A stretch of DNA of 64,000 nucleotides from CAZFBA01 sp964517135 (GTDB taxonomy: Bacteria > Cyanobacteriota > Vampirovibrionia > JBFMGH01), in the NCBI GenBank assembly GCA_964517135.1, contig CAZFBA010000019.1, forward strand, positions 16,402 to 80,401, in the 5' to 3' direction. A program made the translations under genes and the position numbers. Shown here piece after piece: positions 17,055-25,146 of the stretch (the first letter of the stretch is position 1; every line of letters begins with the position of its first letter). Below the pieces are notes generated by a model. It did not search any database, was not told where the DNA came from, and saw nothing but the letters and a program-made list of their open reading frames with translations.

Positions 17055-17615
17055 TTACTCTAAAATTTCTTTTTCTTTATCGTCGACCACCTGATCAACC
17101 TGTTCAATAAATTTATCTGTAAGTTTTTGTATATCACTGGTTTTGTTTTTTATTTCATCTTCAGAGAGGTTATCAGATTTTTTAAGTTTTTTAATGGCGT
17201 CTGTAGAGTCTCTTCGTATATTTCGAATAGCAACTTTATAATCTTCGCCTATCTTTTTAACCTGTTTAACGAGTTCTTTTCTTCTTTCTTCCGTGAGAGG
17301 AGGAAAATTAATTCTGATAACGACAGAGTCATTGTTAGGTGTTAATCCCAGGTCAGATTTAAGTATAGCTTTTTCAATATTAGCAAGAGCAGTTCTATCA
17401 TAAGGTTGTATGACCAGTGATTGACCATCCGGGCTTGATACATTGGCAATTTGTCTTAATGGTGTTGGGGTTCCATAATAATCAACTGAAATTTTATCAA
17501 GAAGCATCGGGTTTGGCTTACCTGTTCTAATGCTAACCATTTCATTTTTGGCTTCGACGATGCTTTTTTTCATTTTTTCTTCACACTGGGCTAATATTTC
17601 TTCTGCTGGTGCCAT
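17055..17615 (-). CDS. frr: Ribosome recycling factor
   Basis: A 186-residue three-helix-bundle factor that, with EF-G, splits post-termination ribosomes. Motifs: VSIRTGKPNPMLLDKI and VDYYGTPTPLRQIANV near the N-terminus, INFPPLTEERRKELVK, and IRNIRRDS. The frame extends to 17642, but ATG at 17615 has an ideal GGAGGT site and gives the family length. It begins 1 bp after the pyrH stop, so coupling is likely. Confidence 0.96.
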   Translation of the reverse strand: MAPAEEILAQCEEKMKKSIVEAKNEMVSIRTGKPNPMLLDKISVDYYGTPTPLRQIANVSSPDGQSLVIQPYDRTALANIEKAILKSDLGLTPNNDSVVIRINFPPLTEERRKELVKQVKKIGEDYKVAIRNIRRDSTDAIKKLKKSDNLSEDEIKNKTSDIQKLTDKFIEQVDQVVDDKEKEILE

Positions 17616-17616
17616 A

Positions 17617-18414
17617 TTATTTACCTCCGACGAGTGTGCCAACCTTTTCTCCGTGTAGTATCTTTTCTATACTGCTTTGAGCTTCAAAATTAAATACGAT
17701 GATTGGAATATTATTATTTTTACACAAAGAAACGGCGGCTGTGTCCATAACTTTTAAATCATTTCGAATATAGTCGTCATAGTTAATATTATCATAGAGT
17801 GTAGCATTTTTGTCAGTTCTCGGGTCACTGGAATAGATACCATCTACCCTATTTTTAGCCATTAATAGAACTTCTGCACCGATTTCAGCAGCTCTTAAAG
17901 CCGCAGTAGTATCTGTAGAGAAGAACGGATTACCAGTGCCAGCTCCAAAGATTACTACTCTACCTTTTTCCATATGTCTGATAGCTCTAAGCCTTATATA
18001 AGGTTCAGCTACACGATCCATGCCGATAGCTGTTAAGACACGGGTTGTAACGCCAGCTTTTTTGAGTACTCCTTGAAGTATAAGACAGTTCATCACAGTA
18101 GCTATCATACCTACATAATCAGCGTCAGCCTGGTCCATTCCGAAGTTAACGCTTTCCTGCATGCCCCTGAATATGTTTCCGCCGCCTACTACAATACCCA
18201 TAGAGACGCCCAGATCAGTTACCAGCTTGATTTCTTTTGCAACTCTTTTAACTATTGCCGGGTCTATACCATAATCTTTAGTGCCCATTAATGCCTCACC
18301 GCTTATTTTAAGCAGTACTTTTTTGTATTTAAGTTCTTTTTTGCCCTGTTCAAGTTGTGTTTTAGCCATATTATTCACTGTTATTTCCCTGTCTAGTGTA
18401 TCTGATGCGTTCAC
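17617..18414 (-). CDS. pyrH: UMP kinase
   Basis: A 265-residue amino-acid-kinase-fold enzyme that phosphorylates UMP. Motifs: LLKISGEALMG, GIVVGGGNIFRG, the VIFGAGTGNPFFSTDTTAA segment and VDGIYSSDP. A GTG at 18414 has a good ribosome site (AGAGGTAGG) and adds about 15 residues before the usual start; ATG at 18369 would give the family length but has a poor site. The GTG is kept. It heads the train pyrH-frr-cdsA-rnc-rpe and lies after the tsf terminator. Confidence 0.95.
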   Translation of the reverse strand: MNASDTLDREITVNNMAKTQLEQGKKELKYKKVLLKISGEALMGTKDYGIDPAIVKRVAKEIKLVTDLGVSMGIVVGGGNIFRGMQESVNFGMDQADADYVGMIATVMNCLILQGVLKKAGVTTRVLTAIGMDRVAEPYIRLRAIRHMEKGRVVIFGAGTGNPFFSTDTTAALRAAEIGAEVLLMAKNRVDGIYSSDPRTDKNATLYDNINYDDYIRNDLKVMDTAAVSLCKNNNIPIIVFNFEAQSSIEKILHGEKVGTLVGGK

Positions 18415-18456
18415 TAACCTACCTCTTTCTTTGGTTTACCCTTTTTATAGATAAAA

Positions 18457-18486
18457 AAAAGGAAGTTATTTTATTAACTTCCTTTT
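18457..18486 (-). terminator. Intrinsic terminator after tsf
   Basis: A 12-bp stem AAAAGGAAGTTA/TAACTTCCTTTT with a six-base loop, followed on the minus strand by TTTTATC. It lies 15 bp past the tsf stop and separates rpsB-tsf from pyrH, perhaps with partial read-through. Confidence 0.85.
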
Positions 18487-18501
18487 CATATGTTTAAAAA
18501 T

Positions 18502-19164
18502 TTATTGTTTTGCTGGCATTTGAGCTTGAACCTCTTCAGCAAGGTTATCTTTTCTTTTTTCAAGCCCTTCGCCTAATTCATATCTGACAAAGCGTCTAAT
18601 TCTAATGTTTTCGCCAATTTTAGCGATTTTTTCTTTTATAAGATCTTCAACAGTTATATCAGGGTTTTTAACAAAGGCCTGTTCAGTAAGACATCTTTGA
18701 GCAAGCATCTTATTTACTCTGCCATCGACAATTTTTTCAATGATTTCAGCAGGTTTACCTTTCAAATCGTCTTTGCCTGCTTCGATTCGTTTTTCATTTT
18801 CTATATATTCGTTTGATATTTCGTCTCTAGTGACAAATTCAGGATTAGAAGAGGCTATATGAAGGCATATATCGTGGACAAGTTCTTTGAAATCGTCTGT
18901 CCTGGCTACAAAGTCGGTTTCACAATTAACTTCAACCAGAACACCGATTTTGCCGTTAAAATGTATGTATGAATTAATAAGCCCTTCAGCTGCAATTCTT
19001 CCGGATTTTTTATCTGCCGAAGCAAGTCCTTTTTGTCTTAAGAGTTCTTTTGCTTTCTCTTTATCTCCTTTTGTTTCTACAAGAGCTTTTTTAGCATCCA
19101 TCATGCCAGCGCCTGTTTCGTCTCTGAGTTCTTTAACAAGTGTAGCGCTAATATTAGCTGACAT
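18502..19164 (-). CDS. tsf: Elongation factor Ts
   Basis: A 220-residue guanine-nucleotide exchange factor for EF-Tu. Motifs: LVKELRDETGAGMMDAKKAL at the start (UBA-like domain) and VNCETDFVARTDDFK. The length is the short form found in cyanobacteria and chloroplasts rather than the roughly 280-residue E. coli form. The start overlaps the rpsB end by 11 bp, and a GGAGG ribosome site lies inside rpsB. Confidence 0.96.
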   Translation of the reverse strand: MSANISATLVKELRDETGAGMMDAKKALVETKGDKEKAKELLRQKGLASADKKSGRIAAEGLINSYIHFNGKIGVLVEVNCETDFVARTDDFKELVHDICLHIASSNPEFVTRDEISNEYIENEKRIEAGKDDLKGKPAEIIEKIVDGRVNKMLAQRCLTEQAFVKNPDITVEDLIKEKIAKIGENIRIRRFVRYELGEGLEKRKDNLAEEVQAQMPAKQ

Positions 19165-20026
19165 CGTTTTTTCCTCCTGCTGTAACAGATTCTCGTTCTT
19201 CTTCGGTGGCGGTTTCAGTATTATTTTCTGCTTCTTCTAATTCTTCAGTTGTGTTGGTTTCTTCATAAGATGAACCTGATATTTCTTCGCTGTGTGCATC
19301 GCCAAGCTTTTTCATGGGAGTAGAGATAGTTGCACCGCTTTCCCTTAAAGCTTTTCCTTCTAGTACGGCATCGGCTATTTTTGAAGTGATCAGCCTGAGT
19401 GATCTTATTGCATCATCATTTCCAGGTATGACATAGTCTATACCTTCAGGGTTGCAGTTTGTATCGACAATAGCAACAATCGGAATGTTTAACTTTTGTG
19501 CTTCTCTGACAGCAATCATTTCTCTTTTCTGATCTATAACAAAAATTAAATCTGGCATGCCTCTCATTTCTTTTATACCACCTAATGATTTAGATAGCCT
19601 TGCAAGCTGTCTTTGCATAGAAGCCACTTCTTTTTTAGGCAGGCGGTCAAAATGACCGTTTTCTTTCATTTCTTCGATTTCTCTTAGTTTATTAATTCTT
19701 GAACGTATAGTTTCAAAGTTTGTTAAAGTGCCACCAAGCCAGCGTCTGTTAACATAGAAGGCACCACAGCGTTTGGCTTCCTGGGCTACCATATCAGAAG
19801 CCTGTTTCTTTGTGCCGACAAAAACAATATTTCTGCCTCTGGAAGCAAGGCCTTTGACAACTTCATAAGCTTCGTCAAGCTGTTTGGTTGTTTTCATTAA
19901 ATCAATAATGTAAATACCATTGCGTGCACCGTAAATGAATCTCTCCATTTTAGGGTTCCAGCGTCGTGTTTGATGGCCGAAATGGACTCCGGCTTCCAGT
20001 AATTCTTTCATTGAAGCAACGGGCAT
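19154..20026 (-). CDS. rpsB: Ribosomal protein S2
   Basis: A 290-residue small-subunit protein. Motifs: MKELLEAGVHFGHQTRRWNP at the start, VGTKKQASD, RWLGGTLTNF, PDLIFVIDQ and IPIVAIVDTNCNPEGID. The C-terminus is extended by about 55 residues that are rich in Glu, Thr and Ser, beyond the conserved core. AGGAG lies 12 bases before ATG. It is the first gene of rpsB-tsf. Confidence 0.96.
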   Translation of the reverse strand: MPVASMKELLEAGVHFGHQTRRWNPKMERFIYGARNGIYIIDLMKTTKQLDEAYEVVKGLASRGRNIVFVGTKKQASDMVAQEAKRCGAFYVNRRWLGGTLTNFETIRSRINKLREIEEMKENGHFDRLPKKEVASMQRQLARLSKSLGGIKEMRGMPDLIFVIDQKREMIAVREAQKLNIPIVAIVDTNCNPEGIDYVIPGNDDAIRSLRLITSKIADAVLEGKALRESGATISTPMKKLGDAHSEEISGSSYEETNTTEELEEAENNTETATEEERESVTAGGKNDVS

Positions 20027-20411
20027 TGTAATTACTTTCTCCTTTATTTCTTAACGTAAACTGAAATAGCTTAATTTGACTGATTGCTTTGTTCTTACCG
20101 AAAATAATACCACAAAGAAATAATTGTCTAGAGTACTTAAAAAAATCTTAATTTCAACAGTGTATATTTTTAAACTGGCGAAAAACTCAGTATTAATGCT
20201 TATAGAGACTGTGCCGGGGGTGACTTTACAAAAATACACAAATTTGGGGATTATGCAAGCTATTTTGCCCAGAGATAGACATTGTCAGCGCAATGAAGTA
20301 TAATACAATCAAATGTAATTGTTTATATTAAGCTTAAATAATCCTCTTTAAAATTGTTAACATTAGTTTTCGGGATTAACAAAATTTATATCATAGGTAG
20401 AAAGCTAATCA
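20027..20411. other. Intergenic region between rpsB and the HNH gene (385 bp)
   Basis: A divergent control region. It holds the putative rpsB promoter (20104-20130) and a leader of about 70 bases. No riboswitch or ribosomal-protein leader structure is recognised. A clear promoter for the HNH gene is not seen. Confidence 0.5.
20104..20130 (-). promoter_or_regulatory. Putative rpsB promoter
   Basis: On the minus strand TAGACA (20125-20130) and TATTAT (20104-20109) are 15 bp apart, a slightly short spacing. The position 78 bp before the rpsB start is reasonable. Confidence 0.35.
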
Positions 20412-20906
20412 TTGGCTAAAGTATTACTTTTAAATGTCTCATATGAACCGTTGAATATATGCTCATGGAAGAGGGCTATTACACTTATTCTTAAGGGTAA
20501 GGCTGAACAGCTTGAGCATAATGGCAGGTTGATTAATAATGCTTTTGAATGTCCTTCTGTAATTAGGCTAAAGCACTATGTTATTGTACCTTATCGTGAG
20601 ATACCGCTAACAAGAAAGAACGTTTTGCACAGGGATCACTATTCATGCCAGTATTGCGGAAGGATAAACCTGCCCCTGACAGTTGATCATGTTATTCCAC
20701 GATCACGGGGTGGTTCACATTACTGGAATAACGTTGTTGCGGCCTGCCTCAAGTGTAACAACAAAAAAGGCAATAAAACTCCTTCTGAAGCCAGTATGAG
20801 TTTGAAAAGGCAACCCATTATACCTTCAAATCGCCTTGAATTTGAAATTACAAAGCTTACTAAAAGTGCTATCGTTCAGGATGAATGGAAAAAATATCTT
20901 TTTTAG
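20412..20906 (+). CDS. HNH endonuclease of the cyanobacterial type
   Basis: A 164-residue HNH nuclease. The N-terminal LLLNVSYEPLNICSWKRAIT and KGKAEQLEHNGR segments are the hallmark of a family very common in Cyanobacteria. The HNH core is CQYCGRINLPLTVDHVIPRS and NVVAACLKCNNKKG, with two CxxC zinc knuckles around the catalytic His. The start is TTG; no in-frame ATG gives the conserved N-terminus. There is no restriction, intein or intron context, and family members usually stand alone. The substrate is unknown. Confidence 0.88.
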   Translation: MAKVLLLNVSYEPLNICSWKRAITLILKGKAEQLEHNGRLINNAFECPSVIRLKHYVIVPYREIPLTRKNVLHRDHYSCQYCGRINLPLTVDHVIPRSRGGSHYWNNVVAACLKCNNKKGNKTPSEASMSLKRQPIIPSNRLEFEITKLTKSAIVQDEWKKYLF

Positions 20907-20913
20907 TTTGATT

Positions 20914-21108
20914 TTATAAGCCCAGACCTATTTTACGATCTCCCTGCTCGGGGGCAACTTCTTCAACAGTAGTATAAAACTTCTTAAAAGCTTCACAGAC
21001 ATCTTCTACAGACATTTTATTTTCATTATCTTTGTTATAGCTTGACACAAAGGCATTGGTGAGGTCTTTTGCAACGTTAAGTTTTATGTCTTTAGCGATT
21101 TTGTTCAT
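20914..21108 (-). CDS. Small conserved-looking protein, 64 aa
   Basis: A soluble 64-residue protein, helical, ending in EQGDRKIGLGL. The ATG has a strong ribosome site (GGGGAG, six bases upstream) and the frame is compact, so it is probably a real gene. It shares a 22-bp upstream motif, at the same distance, with the thermonuclease gene next to it. I do not recognise a family. It is convergent with the HNH gene (7 bp apart). Confidence 0.7.
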   Translation of the reverse strand: MNKIAKDIKLNVAKDLTNAFVSSYNKDNENKMSVEDVCEAFKKFYTTVEEVAPEQGDRKIGLGL

Positions 21109-21164
21109 AGATAGCTCCCCTGTGACATGTCAATTACAGATTGTAAATATACTATACAATAAAA

Positions 21165-21186
21165 AAGATCAGTGCATAACTTAAAA
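21165..21186 (-). promoter_or_regulatory. Shared upstream motif, copy A
   Basis: On the minus strand TTTTAAGTTATGCACTGATC plus TT, 57 bp before the start of the 64-aa gene. It matches copy B (21798-21819) at 19 of 22 positions. It could be an operator or include the -35 region (TTATGC, 17 bp from TATAGT). Confidence 0.45.
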
Positions 21187-21230
21187 ATTTACACTTTTAA
21201 ACTGTGTTATGGCTAAGAAGTAAAATAATT

Positions 21231-21740
21231 TTACTTCCAGATGCCTTTTTTCTTTTTTCTGGCAATATTTTGCAGGTTATAGAATTCTTTTTTGTATCTG
21301 TAATCTGCCTTTCTGTATACTTCAGCAAGCCCTTCTTCAAGCAAAAGGCGGTTAAGCATTTTTCCGTCAGTGGTATAGACGTATACCAGAAAGCGATTGT
21401 ATTTATCAAATTTTTCTCTGTCATACTCTAAACGAACAAGTTTGTGTTTAATGTGTTTTTTAGTAAAATCTGTAGCTTTACGGGCGAAAGCCTCTTCAGG
21501 CTGGTTGTTTCGGGCAAGCTCAGGTGTATCTACCCCTATGAGCCTGAATCGCCTTTTGTTTCTGTCTACAAATGTATCACCATCTATCACCCGTTGTACA
21601 AAGACAACTTCAGGATAAGGGTCTTCAGACGCAATACGGAATATACGCAGGCCTAAAAAGCTTAGGCAGCCTGCAATAATTAGTATTAATACATATGTAT
21701 TAATATTTCGCCGGTTTTTTGTGTTTTTTTTCTTACTCAT
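21231..21740 (-). CDS. Membrane-anchored thermonuclease (SNase family)
   Basis: A 169-residue staphylococcal-nuclease-like protein. A hydrophobic signal anchor covers about 15-36 (VLILIIAGCLSFLGL). The nuclease core shows VIDGDTF (Ca-binding Asp), RLIGVDTPE (catalytic Arg and Glu), and DKYNRFLVYVY (second catalytic Arg, with Asn replacing the usual Gly before it). The order matches SNase. It would act outside the inner membrane on nucleic acid. The palindrome AATACATATGTATT lies inside its 5' coding part. It is in the same orientation as the 64-aa gene, with a shared upstream motif. Confidence 0.9.
   Translation of the reverse strand: MSKKKNTKNRRNINTYVLILIIAGCLSFLGLRIFRIASEDPYPEVVFVQRVIDGDTFVDRNKRRFRLIGVDTPELARNNQPEEAFARKATDFTKKHIKHKLVRLEYDREKFDKYNRFLVYVYTTDGKMLNRLLLEEGLAEVYRKADYRYKKEFYNLQNIARKKKKGIWK
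21688..21701. repeat. Palindrome AATACATATGTATT, copy 2
   Basis: Part of a 20-bp perfect palindrome ATTAATACATATGTATTAAT (21685-21704). It lies within the thermonuclease gene, where it encodes part of the hydrophobic anchor. Confidence 0.75.
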
Positions 21741-22148
21741 AAAAGTTTCTTAAGTTTCTGGCAGGAGATAATCTTTGAAAACCTATTTTCATATGTTAAG
21801 ATCGGCACATAACTTAAAATGGCAAAATCTGTCATTCTGGCTATGTTTAAGTCTTAAAAAGTGAATATTTATTAATGATACCAGAAGATCATGGTGAATT
21901 AAATATTATTGGTATATATAATGTAGCAACTTTTACCTGACGATACCTATAAGTTCACAAGCTTCTAAAAGGCAGGTATTCAGCAGTCTTTTTTCTTTTA
22001 AGGAACATTATTTCCACAATAGAGTCAATGTAAAAATAAAAGTACTCTCAATACACCTGTTTTATGAAGATTGCTTTATAAAATACAAAAGAAAGAAAGC
22101 CACAGGTATAATAGTGTAATACAAAAGAACCTGAAAGAGGAGGACTGC
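21741..22148. other. Intergenic region of 408 bp between divergent genes
   Basis: Contains the shared motif copy B (21798-21819), 58 bp before the thermonuclease start. The rest is AT-rich, with no recognised gene, RNA or clear promoter for the 22149 gene. Confidence 0.5.
21798..21819 (-). promoter_or_regulatory. Shared upstream motif, copy B
   Basis: On the minus strand TTTTAAGTTATGTGCCGATC plus TT, 58 bp before the thermonuclease ATG; nearly identical to copy A in sequence and position. Confidence 0.45.
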
Positions 22149-23048
22149 GTGAGAAGTAATATAGTTGCAATAATAGCTCTGGTTATATTGATACAGTTTA
22201 ATAACCCTGCTGATGCCCAGAACTACTGGGGAGATAAGCATGTGCAGCCGTTAAGTAGTAATCCTAACCCGGTAATTGATATAATACCGCCTAAAGAGGT
22301 CAAAGAATTGCCAGATGTACCTGAAGTGCCTGTTCCAGATTCAGGTCAGTCTTCTCAAATTAGCTCTAAACAGCAGGTTTATGAGCATAATGATAAAAAT
22401 ATTGCTGCTTCACCCTCAAAAAGCTCTCAGATGCTTGAACTCGGGGCAAAAGCTGAATCTGTTCCAGCAGGCACAAAACTTGATATAGCAATTAATAACA
22501 ATCTTGATGCCAGAAAAACAAATGAAGGAGACCCTTTTTCAGCAACAATCAAATCTGATGTTATTGTTAATGGTGAGATAGTCCTTCCTGCTGGCACGAT
22601 GATACGTGGCAGGGTTGGAAAAGTTAAAAAGCCGGGTATGTTCAGCAAGAGTGGATCTATACTTTTGAATTTTGATCACATTATTACACCTCTTGGAAAA
22701 CAGATTATACTTGATGTCGATCTGGCACAGGCACCCAATGTAAACAAAAAAGGTGAAATAGTAGGTGGTGAAGGCTTTATTGGAGCCATTAAAGATAGTG
22801 CCAGTTCAGGTTATAATACTACAAAAGCTGTAACAAAGGCAGGATACAATGCTGGTATGGCTGCTGGCAAAGTTCCTGTTGTAGCTACGGTTCCGGTATC
22901 TGCTGCTATTGGTACTGTTGCAGGTACAACTGTTTTTGCAACAAAATCTGCCATTGCTATTTTTAACAAAGGTGGCAATCCAAAGGTTAATTCAGGGCAG
23001 GTTATGGAGATTACATTTACTGATTCTCTTGATATGCCTGTAAACTAA
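22149..23048 (+). CDS. Exported protein with surface-property repeat domain, paralog of 27003
   Basis: 299 residues from a GTG start that has a strong GAGGAGG site (22137-22143) and begins a proper signal peptide (RSNIVAIIALVILIQFNNPADAQ); the open frame extends further upstream but lacks these. A Pro/Glu-rich linker is followed by a beta-rich domain (about 115-205): GTKLDIAINNNLDA, GDPFSATI, IVLPAGTMIRGRVG. A Gly/Ala/Val-rich stretch at about 220-275 may be membrane-embedded. The domain and layout match the 27003 gene. The pattern recalls cyanobacterial envelope proteins and, loosely, VirB10/TrbI barrels. Function is unknown. Confidence 0.78.
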   Translation: MRSNIVAIIALVILIQFNNPADAQNYWGDKHVQPLSSNPNPVIDIIPPKEVKELPDVPEVPVPDSGQSSQISSKQQVYEHNDKNIAASPSKSSQMLELGAKAESVPAGTKLDIAINNNLDARKTNEGDPFSATIKSDVIVNGEIVLPAGTMIRGRVGKVKKPGMFSKSGSILLNFDHIITPLGKQIILDVDLAQAPNVNKKGEIVGGEGFIGAIKDSASSGYNTTKAVTKAGYNAGMAAGKVPVVATVPVSAAIGTVAGTTVFATKSAIAIFNKGGNPKVNSGQVMEITFTDSLDMPVN

Positions 23049-23255
23049 ATATATAATATTCTTCAATCTATAATACTTTTTGTATAGCCACCTGATTGAG
23101 TGGCACTTTGTACTTGATATATAACAGTTTTAATGGAACTGAATCCATAATTTGCTTTGATTATTTGCTCTAAAAATTTTTGTTGCCTCAAGTTATTTTC
23201 TAACAGTGTGTTACAATCTGTGGTAATTTAATATAATTATCCCGGAGGCCTGATT

Positions 23256-24515
23256 ATGATTGTAGAAATACTGACAGTAGGTGATGAGCTCTTAAGTGGA
23301 ATGGTAGTCAATTCTAATGCTGCTTACCTGGCAAAAGAACTTAAAGGCAAAGGTTTTAACTGCCGTTATATTACAACTGTCGGTGACATAAAGGAAGATA
23401 TAATAGATGCTCTCATAAAAGCCCTGTCCAGATCAAATATTGTACTTGTTACAGGGGGGCTTGGCCCAACAACAGACGATCTAACAATGGATGCTATTGG
23501 TACTGCTTTCGGCCTTGAGCTTGAATATCATCCTGAAATTACCGGACAGATTCAACGTATCTTTAAAAGTATGAATTTGACTATGCCAGAGACCAATAAA
23601 AAGCAGGCTTATATACCTCCAGGATCTCAGATACTCCACAATAACTCTGGAACAGCACCGGGTATCTTCTGGGATGTTTCAGAGAAGCTGCAAACAAATG
23701 ACCCAAAGGTTATAATGGTTCTGCCGGGCGTACCAAGAGAAATGGTGAATATGTGGGAACTATATGCAGATACCTGTTTAAAGAAATATTCATTGACTAC
23801 CCTATATGATTGCCTGATTAACTTTGCCGGTATAGGTGAATCTTCACTGGTTGAACTTCTTGGTGAAATTATGGACTCTAAAAATCCCTATGTTTTACCT
23901 TATGCTAATAAATTTCAGGTACAATTAAGGGTATATGCTCAGGATGCTAATTTGCAAATAGCAAAAAACAAAGTATTAGAAAAAATAAGAGAAATTGAAT
24001 ACCTTGCTGGCGATTATATCTATGGATATAATGAAGAAACTCTTGAAAGTGCTGTGGCCAAGCTTTTATTTGAACATAAGAAAACAATTGCTCTCGCAGA
24101 ATCCTGCACAGGAGGCCTTGTAAGTCACCGGCTGACTGATATACCTGGAAGTTCTTATTATACAATCTTTAATGCCGTAGCATATGCTAATAATGCCAAA
24201 ATAAAAGAACTTGGCGTTAAAGAAAAAACGCTTAATAATTACGGGGCTGTTAGTGAAGAGGTTGCTATTCAGATGGCACAGGGAATACGGCTTAAAGCTG
24301 ATGCAGATATCGGGGTTTCACTCACAGGTATTGCAGGCCCTTCTGGTGGTACACCTGAAAAACCTGCAGGAACAGTTTTTATCGCTATAGATAGTCAATC
24401 AGGCACAGAATGTTACAAAAGAAATGTTAATCCTGAACTGTCAAGAACTCATATAAAATGGGCTTTTAGCCAACATAGCTTGATATTGTTGCGTAAACAC
24501 CTCTTAACCAAGTAG
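23256..24515 (+). CDS. cinA: CinA-like nicotinamide-nucleotide amidohydrolase
   Basis: A 419-residue two-domain protein. Residues 1-170 form the MoCF/COG1058 ADP-ribose pyrophosphatase-like domain (GDELLSGMVVNSNAAYLA, VTGGLGPTTDDLT). Residues about 260-419 form the PncC domain (ALAESCTGGLVSHRLTDIPG, SLTGIAGPSGG), which deamidates nicotinamide mononucleotide in pyridine nucleotide salvage. The ribosome site is CCCGGAGG. CinA is linked to competence in some bacteria, and pilin and pilBC genes are nearby, but that is only context. Confidence 0.93.
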   Translation: MIVEILTVGDELLSGMVVNSNAAYLAKELKGKGFNCRYITTVGDIKEDIIDALIKALSRSNIVLVTGGLGPTTDDLTMDAIGTAFGLELEYHPEITGQIQRIFKSMNLTMPETNKKQAYIPPGSQILHNNSGTAPGIFWDVSEKLQTNDPKVIMVLPGVPREMVNMWELYADTCLKKYSLTTLYDCLINFAGIGESSLVELLGEIMDSKNPYVLPYANKFQVQLRVYAQDANLQIAKNKVLEKIREIEYLAGDYIYGYNEETLESAVAKLLFEHKKTIALAESCTGGLVSHRLTDIPGSSYYTIFNAVAYANNAKIKELGVKEKTLNNYGAVSEEVAIQMAQGIRLKADADIGVSLTGIAGPSGGTPEKPAGTVFIAIDSQSGTECYKRNVNPELSRTHIKWAFSQHSLILLRKHLLTK

Positions 24516-24749
24516 TCATACAGCTTAAAAAACTTTAAAATAAGTATAATGTTTTTTTCTTTTAATAATACTGTTTTCTTGCTATTAAAATCAGGTTTGC
24601 AATACTATAAAACGCTGCCAACAGGCTGTTTTAAAAAATTAGTAAATATACTTAACCAATATTAAGTGATTTTACTGATTGACGAACCTAAATAAATGAG
24701 TCATTCTGCCGTATATAGAAATAGTTGAAAATGAAGAGATAGATATTTC

Positions 24750-25142
24750 ATGAGAGAGTACCAGGGATTTACACTAATAGAGCTGGCAATAGTGATTGCA
24801 ATTATAGGTATTCTTGCAGCAGTAGCAGTACCAAGGTTTTCAAACCTTTCTAAAGATGTAGAAAAGGCACTGCTAGAACAGTATTTGCAGTCTTTGCAGT
24901 CAGCTGCGGCCATATACCTTGCAGAACAGGGTAAAGCACCCGTTCAGTTTTCTGATTATGTCACAAGTGGCAATGCTCAAACTCCATATACCCTTACTAC
25001 TAAAATGCTACAGGATAGCCATAACTTTCAAAGCATTACCCCGGCTGATATGGGAAGTTCTCAAATACAAATTGATATGAAAACAGGTGCGTCAGCAGTA
25101 TATTATATTAATGGTACCGATGTTACAGCCATCTTTTTCTAG
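24750..25142 (+). CDS. Type IV pilin-like protein
   Basis: A 130-residue prepilin with a short leader MREYQG and class III cleavage site before FTLIELAIVIAIIGILAAVAVP, with Glu5 present after cleavage. The globular part is small (about 100 residues), as in minor pilins or pseudopilins, and has no cysteine pair. A pilus or type II secretion pseudopilus role is likely; PilB and PilC are encoded about 3-5 kb further on in the opposite direction. Convergent with the glycosyltransferase gene, 4 bp apart. Confidence 0.9.
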   Translation: MREYQGFTLIELAIVIAIIGILAAVAVPRFSNLSKDVEKALLEQYLQSLQSAAAIYLAEQGKAPVQFSDYVTSGNAQTPYTLTTKMLQDSHNFQSITPADMGSSQIQIDMKTGASAVYYINGTDVTAIFF

Positions 25143-25146
25143 TTAA

